DNA from: an uncultured Bacteroidales bacterium
GTDB taxonomy: Bacteria; Bacteroidota; Bacteroidia; Bacteroidales; Paludibacteraceae
Direction of reading: 5' to 3'
Length of the DNA stretch: 11,740 bases
Assembly (NCBI GenBank): GCA_937915765.1
Contig: CALGHE010000046.1
Span: 1-11,740, forward strand
Below, piece by piece: positions 1-6,574 of the stretch. Within the stretch, counting starts at the first letter, position 1; each line of letters opens with the position of its first letter. The position numbers and the translations under genes were made by a program. The notes under the pieces were generated by a model. The model was given only the letters and a program-made list of their open reading frames with translations. It was not told the origin of the DNA and searched no databases.

Positions 1-974
1 CCGCCCCACATAAAAATAGACTCTATCACTTTCTTTAAATTGCACTTGTCTTTCGCCCCTATATACTTGCCCACCAACGCCTCTCCGGCATAGGCAAAGC
101 CATCCATGAAATAAGAGAAAAGCGTAAAAAGTTGCATCAGCAGTGTGTTTACCGCCAGAACCGTAATCCCCTGCTTCGTCCCTGCAATCGTAAAAAAAGA
201 CGTTACGGTAACAAGGCACATAGTCCTTATCACTATCCCTAAATTCAATTTGAAAAACGCTCCTAAGCCGTCTGTGTTAAAAAGAGCCTTTTTGTCAAGA
301 AATCTGATAAAATGGCCAGAATAAAACTTCACCCACAAAAAGACAGCAAGCAGCAAACCAGAAATCTGTGCCAAAGCCGAACCTAAAGCCACTCCCTCTA
401 TGCCCATATCCATAAAATAGACAAAAAAGAGGCTTAAACAGATGTTCATCACATTTATAAATATAGCTACCAACATCGGAGTTTTGGAGTTCTGCATACC
501 TATAAACCAGCCTTTCAAGGCGTATAGACCCAAGACAGCAGGAGCTGCCCATATATTAATAAGGAAATACTTTTCTGCTAAAACACGCACCTCCGGCTCT
601 GTATCAATCAGATAAAACGCTGCATCAGCTATAAAATGCCGAAACACGATAAAAAGAAGTGATAAGCCCCAAGCTACCTCAATTGCCCTGAGCAGCACTG
701 AAAACATCTCCCTGAAGTCCCTTCGTCCGTAAGCCTGAGACGCAAGCCCGCTCGTGCCCATACGTAAAAATCCAAAATTCCAGTACAGCACATTGAACAG
801 CAGTCCGCCAACAGCAACAGCTCCAATATATGCAGCAGAGCCAAGATGACCGACAATAGCCATATCCACCAAGCCAAGCAGAGGCACTGTTATGTTTGAA
901 ATTATTGAAGGAACAGCCAAAATTAGCACTTTCATATTCATCGAAACTGTTTTTTCAACACTTGAACCTGCCAT
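1..974 (-). CDS. DinF-subfamily MATE efflux transporter, C-terminus cut by window edge
   Basis: The minus-strand frame is open from an ATG at 974 to the left edge, giving 324 residues of a family usually around 440 long, so roughly the last quarter is missing. The N-terminus carries the DinF-type MATE signature: VPSIISN near residue 21, GLVDMAIVGHLG at 34-45, then RMGTSGLASQAYG at 71-83. GMQNSKTP lies at 159-166, and FMDGFAYAGEALVGKYIGAKD at about 289-309. About eight hydrophobic membrane segments are visible. MATE proteins are inner-membrane antiporters that export cationic or hydrophobic compounds using a Na+ or H+ gradient; the substrate here cannot be read from sequence. An in-frame ATG at 938 is an alternative start. 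It follows a second MATE gene on the same strand, separated by a candidate terminator. Family assignment is firm; DinF-like subfamily is inferred from motif resemblance. Confidence 0.9.
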   Translation of the reverse strand, partial: MAGSSVEKTVSMNMKVLILAVPSIISNITVPLLGLVDMAIVGHLGSAAYIGAVAVGGLLFNVLYWNFGFLRMGTSGLASQAYGRRDFREMFSVLLRAIEVAWGLSLLFIVFRHFIADAAFYLIDTEPEVRVLAEKYFLINIWAAPAVLGLYALKGWFIGMQNSKTPMLVAIFINVMNICLSLFFVYFMDMGIEGVALGSALAQISGLLLAVFLWVKFYSGHFIRFLDKKALFNTDGLGAFFKLNLGIVIRTMCLVTVTSFFTIAGTKQGITVLAVNTLLMQLFTLFSYFMDGFAYAGEALVGKYIGAKDKCNLKKVIESIFMWG

Positions 975-1020
975 TTTTTTACTATTATCATATTTACATT
1001 TTAACACAATTTATGCTCAC

Positions 1021-1048
1021 GAAAAAATAAAATATCTTGCGAAGATAT
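1021..1048 (-). terminator. Candidate intrinsic terminator of the MepA-like MATE gene
   Basis: A perfect 7-bp stem (ATATCTT 1032-1038 with AAGATAT 1042-1048, loop GCG) starts 22 nt past the stop codon of the minus-strand gene. Read on the minus strand it is followed by TTTATTTTTTC (1031 to 1021). The stem is AT-rich, so it may be modest in strength. Confidence 0.55.
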
Positions 1049-1070
1049 ACATTCCAAAATATGGGAAACA

Positions 1071-2453
1071 TCATTCTTCTGACATATTGATATTTTTATA
1101 CCACTTTTCACTCCGTTTCAAAATCACAAAATCAATTAGAATCACAGCAAAAGTGATAAACTCCGAACAAGGAACAGCAAGCCATAATCCATCCACACCA
1201 ATAAATTTCGGCAGGACAATAAAGGCTGGAATCATCAGAAAAAAACCTCTCAAAAGAGTGAACCATATAGCCCTGCGCGCAAACTCTATGCTTTGATAAA
1301 ATCCGACAAAAACAATATTTAGAGCAAAAGCGACAAAACCCACTGCAAAAAGCTTAAGCCCGTTGATTGCGATTGGAAAGGCCTGAGCGTTCTCTTTCAG
1401 AAACAGCAACGTCAGCGGTTCCGGAAAATAGACAAACAGCAACGTCACTATCGACCCGCAAAATACCGCGGTTAACAATGTCAGCCCAAAAGCCGCAGAC
1501 ACACGCTTTTCATTTCCAGCCCCGTAATTGTAGCTCACAATTGGCTGCGCAGACTGCGTTATGGCGCTGCTCAACATAAAAAATATAGGGATCAGATAAC
1601 ACACAACGCTGAATGCCGCAACCCCGTCTTCATGAAGCATTTGCACAAAAATACGATTCCCCACAAGCATCATGACCGACATCGAGAACTCGCCAAGCAT
1701 TACCGGGAAACCAAGTCTAAGCATGCTCCAAAGGTTACGGCTACTTATCTTCGAAATCTTCTTGCTCAGTTTTAGAGGATACAATTTCAAGGTCTTCACA
1801 TAGCCTTTCATATACACAAGCACTGCAACACCGCTTGCGCAGCAGCTCAGAAAAGTGGCCAATGCCGCACCCTTCAGCCCCATGTCAAGCGGGAATATGA
1901 ATATATAGTCAAGCACAATATTCAAAACAGACGGAAGAACTGTGCAGAAAGAGGCATAATTAGGCGAACCATCAAGCCTTACAAGATACATGCCTACCGC
2001 CTCGAACATATAAACGACGCAAGAGAACATAGTAAAATAGAAGTAGTCAAGGGCCAAAGGCATAAGCTTGTCCGTACATCCCAAAAGTTTAAGAATTTCC
2101 GTAGGGAAAATGCAACACAAAAGCACAATGAATGACATGATTAACAAAGAGCCGGACAAAGCCTGAGTGGCATTTATCCTTGCCGCTTTGATATTGTCTC
2201 TTGACAAATGTATAGCGATAACCACCGACGCGCCCGAACCGAACATGAACCCGATTCCTGAACTCACATTAAAGAACGGAGACACAATGTTCACAGCCGC
2301 CAAAGCATCGCTGCCGCATCCATGCCCCACGAAAATTCCGTCCGCAATGCTCAGAAGCACCCCAAAAATCATCCCTACAAGCGTCGGGACAAATATTTTA
2401 GCGAAAAGCGCCGGAACATTCCCCTTTCCTAAATCAATCGTGCTATGATCCAT
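1071..2453 (-). CDS. MepA-like MATE family multidrug efflux transporter
   Basis: This gives 460 residues, the normal MATE length, with about twelve hydrophobic segments. Numbered from the chosen ATG, the key landmarks are DGIFVGHGCGSDALAAVNIVSP starting near residue 38, DGSPNYA near 161-167, NIVLDYIFIF near 178-187, and QPIVSYNYGAGN near 303-314. The last is characteristic of the MepA-type branch. The protein would act as a Na+- or H+-driven drug/cation exporter in the inner membrane; substrate unknown. The frame is open 13 codons further upstream, to an ATG at 2492. I prefer the ATG at 2453 because it is followed by the usual short polar N-terminus and because a -7-like promoter element at 2471-2478 lies inside the longer version. 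It is divergent from the DKNYY gene and in tandem with another MATE gene. Confidence 0.93.
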   Translation of the reverse strand: MDHSTIDLGKGNVPALFAKIFVPTLVGMIFGVLLSIADGIFVGHGCGSDALAAVNIVSPFFNVSSGIGFMFGSGASVVIAIHLSRDNIKAARINATQALSGSLLIMSFIVLLCCIFPTEILKLLGCTDKLMPLALDYFYFTMFSCVVYMFEAVGMYLVRLDGSPNYASFCTVLPSVLNIVLDYIFIFPLDMGLKGAALATFLSCCASGVAVLVYMKGYVKTLKLYPLKLSKKISKISSRNLWSMLRLGFPVMLGEFSMSVMMLVGNRIFVQMLHEDGVAAFSVVCYLIPIFFMLSSAITQSAQPIVSYNYGAGNEKRVSAAFGLTLLTAVFCGSIVTLLFVYFPEPLTLLFLKENAQAFPIAINGLKLFAVGFVAFALNIVFVGFYQSIEFARRAIWFTLLRGFFLMIPAFIVLPKFIGVDGLWLAVPCSEFITFAVILIDFVILKRSEKWYKNINMSEE

Positions 2454-2470
2454 ACTTTTTAGCTTTTCTG

Positions 2471-2500
2471 CAAATTTAATGATTTTTTTCACAAAAGAAA
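2471..2500 (-). promoter_or_regulatory. Candidate Bacteroidetes-type promoter for the MepA-like gene
   Basis: On the minus strand TAAATTTG (2478-2471) fits the TAnnTTTG -7 element. TTTC (2500-2497) lies 18 nt upstream in place of the TTTG -33 box. The expected start site near 2464 would leave a leader of about ten nucleotides before the ATG at 2453. The -33 match is imperfect. Confidence 0.4.
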
Positions 2501-2630
2501 GTCTTGTAGCAAATTTGTCACAACGTTATCCGATATATGACAGGCGTCTCGTACAAGGTGAATCAAAATGTTCTTTTGTGAAATGCGCACAAATAAAAAG
2601 GACTGTTTTTCTGTTTTTCTGTTTTTTTTG

Positions 2631-2638
2631 TATTTTTG
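2631..2638 (+). promoter_or_regulatory. Candidate -7 promoter element for the DKNYY gene
   Basis: TATTTTTG matches TAnnTTTG and would place the start site near 2644, about 100 nt before the DKNYY gene. The surrounding DNA is a T-rich run with no clean TTTG at the expected -33 spacing. The element may therefore be a by-product of base composition. The divergent intergenic stretch from 2454 to 2741 otherwise shows no gene I can support. Confidence 0.3.
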
Positions 2639-2741
2639 CCGTGTCTTGCTTTGTATGCGACATTAAGGCAAGCGAACATACTGCTAATGAAAAAGAGTTA
2701 TTTGCTGATGTTCAAATTTTCAACTACCAATAGTGAACTTA

Positions 2742-3851
2742 ATGATTATGACATCAAAAAACATCAAAATATTTAAAGTGCTGACAATGGCCGCTCTGAT
2801 GTATTTCCTCTTAGGATTCACTCTTTGCAGCCGAACCTATGGCCCGTCCATCAAAATAAGCGAAAAATCCGACAACCATTATATGGATCCCTACGGAATA
2901 TATTTCTGCGAAAATCATGATATGATCGATGATGACGGTAGCGATTATTGGCATTATAACGTTTTTCGCTTAAAAGATGCGGAACTATTCTCTTTTGAAG
3001 TGATAAATGACATATATTCAAAAGACAAGCAATATGTATATTATAAAAATGATATTATAACAGATGCGGATGCCTCCTCTTTTGAAGTAATCAATGACAT
3101 ATATTCGAAAGACAAGCAAAATGTATATTATAAAGATGATATTATAACAGATGCGGATGCTTCCACTTTTGAAGTGATTGACGACATATATTCAAAAGAT
3201 AAAAACCACAAATACTATCAAAATGGGATTCTTTTGGGACTCGATCCATCCTCCTCTCCTATAGATGGTTTGCTCTTAACTACTAATGGCGCTCATTTAT
3301 ATTGGCATACGAGATATGGCGCGTGGCATTTGCAAGGCATTAGTCCGTCATCTTACAAAGTTTTGACAGAAGACAGAGAGAATCAAAAATTCGACAAGTT
3401 CTTCGTGAAAAACGACAGCCTCATATATCAAATAGAAGATAACAGGGTGAGCATAGTAGAAGGCTTCGACCCTGCAACATTTGAATTTGTCGGTTCTGAT
3501 GTGTTAAAGGACAAAAATCGAATAACCTGCTATAATTACGAAGTAAAGGCTGACAACGCTTCAGTGTATGTTGTGAGAAGTCAGGATTCAGAAGGGATTC
3601 CGGATAATAACATCATTTGCGATAAAGATTGGTTATATCACCACACGTTTAACGGCACTCTGATTTGCCATTGTAAAATCGCCTCAGACGGTAATAAGTT
3701 TGAAGCTATTGAAGGCACTAATAAAATTCGGTGTGGAAGAAAAATCATAATCATAAACCATGACGATTATTATGTTGAAGAAAATGAACCTACGCAAACT
3801 TTTGACGAAAGCGAAAGTGCAGTTAATGGAAACGCACTATCATGGGAATAA
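2742..3851 (+). CDS. DKNYY-type repeat protein, exported or membrane-anchored, function unknown
   Basis: The product is 369 residues if ATG 2742 is used; ATG 2748 or GTG 2733 are in-frame alternatives. A basic N-terminus (KNIKIFK) leads into a hydrophobic stretch ending near LLGFTLC, so it looks like a signal peptide or signal anchor. The cysteine context (FTLC) does not fit a standard lipobox. The body contains repeated DK-x-x-x-YY units (DKQYVYYKND, DKQNVYYKDD, DKNHKYYQNG) spaced 29 residues apart, then more degenerate copies such as KDKNRITCYNYEV. This is the pattern of the DKNYY family, whose biochemical role I do not know. The first two units are nearly identical in DNA. The gene is AT-rich compared with the ilv genes downstream and is followed after 42 nt by a membrane protein gene, probably co-transcribed. 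Coding is convincing; no function is proposed. Confidence 0.82.
   Translation: MIMTSKNIKIFKVLTMAALMYFLLGFTLCSRTYGPSIKISEKSDNHYMDPYGIYFCENHDMIDDDGSDYWHYNVFRLKDAELFSFEVINDIYSKDKQYVYYKNDIITDADASSFEVINDIYSKDKQNVYYKDDIITDADASTFEVIDDIYSKDKNHKYYQNGILLGLDPSSSPIDGLLLTTNGAHLYWHTRYGAWHLQGISPSSYKVLTEDRENQKFDKFFVKNDSLIYQIEDNRVSIVEGFDPATFEFVGSDVLKDKNRITCYNYEVKADNASVYVVRSQDSEGIPDNNIICDKDWLYHHTFNGTLICHCKIASDGNKFEAIEGTNKIRCGRKIIIINHDDYYVEENEPTQTFDESESAVNGNALSWE
2994..3254 (+). repeat. Three 87-bp in-frame tandem repeats within the DKNYY gene
   Basis: Units begin at 2994, 3081 and 3168, each with TTTGAAGT. Each encodes 29 residues with the core YSKDK-x-x-x-YY. Units 1 and 2 differ at about seven of 87 bases by my reading, changing three residues. 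Unit 3 matches well only over its first half (FEVI-DDIYSKDK) and then diverges. The high identity of units 1 and 2 points to a recent duplication. Confidence 0.9.
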
Positions 3852-3893
3852 GACCCTACCCCTAAAAAATAATGAACTCAAAAATACAATGCT

Positions 3894-4355
3894 ATGTTTG
3901 AAAGGATAAAGGAAAAACGCAGAGAAATCAAGGAGTTACGCCAAAAGCAGTTGGAGTCGCTACCCGACTATGTATCCGACCCCACATTGAAGAAGTGCAT
4001 CATTCCTTTTGCCAAACTATTCCCCATATTGCTTGCGATTGCCGTGACAGTCGGACTCTTTCTATTTCCTTTCGTTTGGGCTGGACAAGTTGGCCGTGCG
4101 ATACGGGCGATACTTCTGATATTTCTGGTGTATTTGGGAGGATTTCCAATAACAATTGCAGCCATATTTCTGGTTTATTATTTAACGTTTTACCTTACAA
4201 AGAGGGCGGTTATAAAACTCTTCATCTCTAACAATTTCGATGTCAAGTTGTTGATAATTGGAATTTTGATATTCGTCATACTTGCTATTGTAACCGAATT
4301 TAGGATAATTCTTGACGTGTACAATTTTTATGGCTTTCGATTCCTCTTATTGTAA
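3894..4355 (+). CDS. Small multi-spanning membrane protein, unknown function
   Basis: The product is 153 residues and I do not recognise a family. Residues 1-34 form a highly charged, probably helical cytoplasmic segment (MFERIKEKRREIKELRQKQ...). Hydrophobic segments follow at about 36-62, 68-100 (long enough for two passes) and 117-135. Loops are short, and basic residues lie near 68-71 and 103-108. The start ATG at 3894 lies 42 nt after the DKNYY gene on the same strand with no terminator between them, so the two probably form one transcription unit. Base composition is AT-rich like its neighbour. A weak terminator-like hairpin follows the stop after about 90 nt. Confidence 0.7.
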   Translation: MFERIKEKRREIKELRQKQLESLPDYVSDPTLKKCIIPFAKLFPILLAIAVTVGLFLFPFVWAGQVGRAIRAILLIFLVYLGGFPITIAAIFLVYYLTFYLTKRAVIKLFISNNFDVKLLIIGILIFVILAIVTEFRIILDVYNFYGFRFLLL

Positions 4356-4444
4356 CAAACCATCATTGTCCTTTTCAACCTAACAAAAACGTCTAATACA
4401 ACAAAGGAACGCAATTTACAAATTCAAACTTAGATGCGCAGTTT

Positions 4445-4465
4445 TCTTTCAAAAGAAAGATTTTT
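4445..4465 (+). terminator. Candidate terminator before the ilv promoter
   Basis: TCTTTC (4445-4450) pairs with GAAAGA (4455-4460) across an AAAA loop, followed at once by TTTTT. The stem is only six pairs and AT-rich. Its position, after the DKNYY/membrane protein unit and just before the ilv promoter, is right for insulating the operon. Between the stop at 4355 and this hairpin I see nothing else. Confidence 0.4.
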
Positions 4466-4478
4466 GTCGCAATAAAAA

Positions 4479-4508
4479 TTTGTATTTTACAAAAAGTTTG
4501 TATTTTTG
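4479..4508 (+). promoter_or_regulatory. Promoter of the ilv operon (Bacteroidetes -33/-7 type)
   Basis: TTTG (4479-4482), an 18-nt spacer and TATTTTTG (4501-4508) give the best match in the window to the Bacteroidetes consensus TTTG-N19ish-TAnnTTTG. The predicted start site near 4513-4516 is about 12 nt before the leader peptide ATG and about 180 nt before ilvD. That long leader is what an attenuator needs. Confidence 0.75.
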
Positions 4509-4525
4509 CAAAAAAAATAAGGTAT

Positions 4526-4588
4526 ATGAGTTTACATATTCTACACATAGGTCTCAATATTGTCGTGACGGTCGCTGTCGGCTGTTAA
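4526..4588 (+). CDS. Branched-chain-rich leader peptide of the ilv operon (ilvL-like by role)
   Basis: A 20-codon ORF, MSLHILHIGL-NIVVTVAVGC, ends at TAA 4586-4588. Ten of its 20 residues are branched-chain: Leu at 3, 6 and 10; Ile at 5, 8 and 12; Val at 13, 14, 16 and 18. This is the composition expected of a leader peptide that senses Leu-, Ile- and Val-tRNA charging, as in the enteric ilvGMEDA attenuator. It begins about 12 nt after the predicted transcription start and is followed by alternative RNA pairings and a strong hairpin before ilvD. There is no obvious Shine-Dalgarno sequence beyond a weak AAGG at 4519-4522. The ORF is real in sequence; its regulatory role is inferred from content and position. 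Sequence homology to enteric ilvL is not implied. Confidence 0.82.
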   Translation: MSLHILHIGLNIVVTVAVGC

Positions 4589-4649
4589 TGCAAGGGAGGT
4601 GTGTAGTCTGTTCGCATAACGAAGCCTTTCTCGCTAGAGGAGGGCTTCG
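4541..4649 (+). promoter_or_regulatory. Putative ribosome-mediated attenuator with competing RNA pairings
   Basis: Four segments can pair in mutually exclusive ways. Segment 1, CTACACAT (4541-4548, leader codons 6-8), pairs with segment 2, GTGTGTAG (4599-4606): eight pairs, one G·U. The antiterminator pairs 4593-4600 with 4624-4631 (eight pairs, three wobbles), and TTCG 4611-4614 stacks with CGAA 4620-4623. This occupies the 5' arm of the terminal hairpin. The terminal 3:4 hairpin is 4620-4649. Segment 1 lies inside the codons where a starved ribosome would stall, and a ribosome at the stop codon would cover 4593-4600. That is the geometry of classical attenuation. I paired bases by eye; no folding energies were computed. 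Confidence 0.65.
4620..4649 (+). terminator. Attenuator terminal hairpin upstream of ilvD
   Basis: A continuous 13-bp stem pairs CGAAGCCTTTCTC (4620-4632) with GAGGAGGGCTTCG (4637-4649), loop GCTA, with two U·G wobbles. It lies 45 nt before the ilvD ATG. The following bases (ATGTTTACATATACC) are not a proper U-tract, so intrinsic termination might be weak or might need a factor such as Rho or NusG. A translational role is also possible. Confidence 0.6.
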
Positions 4650-4694
4650 ATGTTTACATATACCAAAATACGTTAATAAAATTTAGTTACAGAT

Positions 4695-6524
4695 ATGGCA
4701 AATCAACTCAGAAGTTCGTTCAGCACTCAAGGACGACGCATGGCTGGAGCGCGAGCTCTTTGGAGAGCTAACGGAATGAAAGAAGATCAAATTGGCAAAC
4801 CTATAATTGCCGTTGTAAATTCATTTACTCAATTCGTGCCTGGGCATGTGCATCTGCACGAAATAGGCCAGAAAGTGAAAGCTGAAATCGAAAAATTAGG
4901 GTGTTTCGCTGCAGAGTTTAACACTATCGCCATTGACGACGGCATTGCGATGGGACATGACGGTATGCTCTACTCTCTGCCTTCCCGCGACCTAATCGCA
5001 GACAGCGTTGAGTATATGGTGAACGCTCACAAAGCTGACGCGATGGTCTGCATCAGCAATTGCGACAAAATAACTCCGGGTATGCTTATGGCTGCAATGC
5101 GTCTTAACATCCCTGCCATATTTGTCTCTGGAGGACCGATGGAGGCTGGAGAGTTAGGGTCTCAGCACCTTGACTTGATTGACGCAATGATCAAGGCGGC
5201 CGACGATTCTGTTTCTGATGAAGAGGTGGCCAAGATAGAACGCGCTGCGTGTCCGACTTGCGGCTCTTGCTCTGGCATGTTCACAGCAAACTCCATGAAC
5301 TGTCTGAACGAGGCAATCGGATTCGGCCTGCCAGGAAACGGAACTATAGTTTCAACTCATAAGAATCGCGAGAACTTGTTTGTTGAAGCAGCCAAACTGA
5401 TTGTTGAAAACACCTATAAATATTATAGAGACGGAGACGAAAGCGTTCTTCCGCGCTCTATCGCTACAAGAGAAGCGTTCCTTAACGCTATGACTTTGGA
5501 CATTGCCATGGGCGGTTCCACTAACACTGTGCTGCATCTGCTGGCCATCGCAAATGAAGGTGACGTGAATTTCAGCATGGATGACATTGACGCTTTGTCA
5601 AGGAAAACACCTTGTCTGTGCAAGGTAGCTCCTAACACGCAAAAATATCACATCCAGGATGTGAATCGTGCCGGAGGCATTCTTTCTATCATGGCTGAAC
5701 TGGCAAAGGCTGGACTTGTCAACACTAACGTGAAGCGCGTGGACGGGATAACGCTTGGCGAGGCAATCGAAAAATATTGCATAACAAATGACTCGGCTGA
5801 CAAAGATGCGATTGAACGATACAAATCGGCACCAGCAAGAAAGTTCAATCTGGAACTTGGCTCTCAAAATTGCATGTTCGACGAGTTTGACACTGACCGC
5901 GCTAACGGTTGCATTCGCGACATTGAGCACGCTTACACAAAGGACGGCGGTTTGGGAATTTTGAAAGGAAACATCGCAATCGACGGCTGCGTGATTAAAA
6001 CTGCCGGCGTTGACGAAAGTATTTGGAAATTCAGTGGCCCAGCTAAGGTTTTCCAATCTCAGGACGATGCTTGCAATGGCATTCTTAGCGGCAAGGTAGT
6101 CTCTGGCGATGTAGTCGTGATAACCCATGAAGGCCCAAAGGGCGGCCCTGGAATGCAAGAGATGCTATATCCAACATCTTACATCAAGTCTAAACATTTG
6201 GGCAAAGAATGCGCGCTTATAACCGACGGACGTTTTTCCGGTGGCACATCAGGTCTGTCTATCGGGCACATTTCTCCTGAAGCTGCGTCTGGCGGAAATA
6301 TCGGACTTGTCCGAGATGGCGACATCATAGACATTGACATTCCGAACCGTTCAATTAACGTCAGACTTTCTGACGAGGTGCTGGCGCAAAGACGCAAAGA
6401 GGAAGAAGCCCGCGGGAAAGACGCTTGGAAGCCAAACAGAGACAGAGTTGTGTCTAAGTCTTTGAGAGCGTATGCTAGCATGGTAGCATCTGCAGACAAG
6501 GGCGGTGTTCGAATTGTAGAATAA
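4695..6524 (+). CDS. ilvD: Dihydroxy-acid dehydratase
   Basis: IlvD dehydrates 2,3-dihydroxy-3-methylbutanoate/pentanoate to the 2-keto acid precursors of valine/leucine and isoleucine. The 609-residue length is close to E. coli IlvD (616), and the sequence follows it closely throughout. VNSFTQFVPGH at 41-51, CISNCDKITPGM at 119-130 and ACPTCGSCSGMFTANSMNCL at 185-204 supply the cysteines (119/123, 186/189/192) expected near the iron-sulfur cluster. The FTQFVPG form, without the extra early cysteine, resembles the E. coli-type, oxygen-sensitive [4Fe-4S] branch and not the [2Fe-2S] branch. DGRFSGGTSGLSIGHISPEAASGG near the C-terminus is another family hallmark. The start follows directly from alignment to MPKYRSATTTHGR-type N-termini. 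It is the first structural gene of the operon, under the leader attenuator described above. Confidence 0.98.
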   Translation: MANQLRSSFSTQGRRMAGARALWRANGMKEDQIGKPIIAVVNSFTQFVPGHVHLHEIGQKVKAEIEKLGCFAAEFNTIAIDDGIAMGHDGMLYSLPSRDLIADSVEYMVNAHKADAMVCISNCDKITPGMLMAAMRLNIPAIFVSGGPMEAGELGSQHLDLIDAMIKAADDSVSDEEVAKIERAACPTCGSCSGMFTANSMNCLNEAIGFGLPGNGTIVSTHKNRENLFVEAAKLIVENTYKYYRDGDESVLPRSIATREAFLNAMTLDIAMGGSTNTVLHLLAIANEGDVNFSMDDIDALSRKTPCLCKVAPNTQKYHIQDVNRAGGILSIMAELAKAGLVNTNVKRVDGITLGEAIEKYCITNDSADKDAIERYKSAPARKFNLELGSQNCMFDEFDTDRANGCIRDIEHAYTKDGGLGILKGNIAIDGCVIKTAGVDESIWKFSGPAKVFQSQDDACNGILSGKVVSGDVVVITHEGPKGGPGMQEMLYPTSYIKSKHLGKECALITDGRFSGGTSGLSIGHISPEAASGGNIGLVRDGDIIDIDIPNRSINVRLSDEVLAQRRKEEEARGKDAWKPNRDRVVSKSLRAYASMVASADKGGVRIVE

Positions 6525-6531
6525 TTTTTCA

Positions 6532-6556
6532 GGAGCCGTATTTTTCGTATGGCTCT
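6532..6556 (+). other. Hairpin in the ilvD-ilvB gap
   Basis: GAGCCGTA (6533-6540) can pair with TATGGCTC (6548-6555) across a TTTTTCG loop: eight pairs, one wobble, plus a closing G·U at 6532/6556. It fills half of the 50-nt gap. No U-tract follows, so it is more likely an RNA processing or stability element, or chance, than a terminator. Confidence 0.4.
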
Positions 6557-6574
6557 ACCTTTAGACTATTTATT

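Noticed and set aside
892..1296. 134-codon plus-strand ORF over the junction of the two MATE genes
   Set aside because: It is antisense to two clearly coding MATE genes and has no protein-like features.
2479..2733. 84-codon plus-strand ORF between the MATE and DKNYY genes, with a hydrophobic Phe/Cys-rich middle
   Set aside because: It starts inside the divergent gene's promoter region, its hydrophobic stretch is just the T-rich DNA read through, and it ends overlapping the next gene's alternative start. No family features.
3893..3900. TATGTTTG, a formal match to TAnnTTTG
   Set aside because: It overlaps the start codon of the small membrane protein gene and has no -33 partner. Co-transcription with the preceding gene is simpler.
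4530..4661. GTTTACATAT repeated at about 4530-4539 and 4652-4661 in the ilv leader
   Set aside because: It is a 10-nt AT-rich direct repeat about 120 nt apart with no evident pairing or binding role, likely chance.
4480..4686. 68-codon ORF spanning the ilv promoter and leader
   Set aside because: It begins within the promoter itself and reads through both arms of the hairpin. The 4526-4588 ORF in another frame explains the region better.
5598..6158. 186-codon minus-strand ORF inside ilvD
   Set aside because: It is an antisense shadow of a strongly conserved gene.
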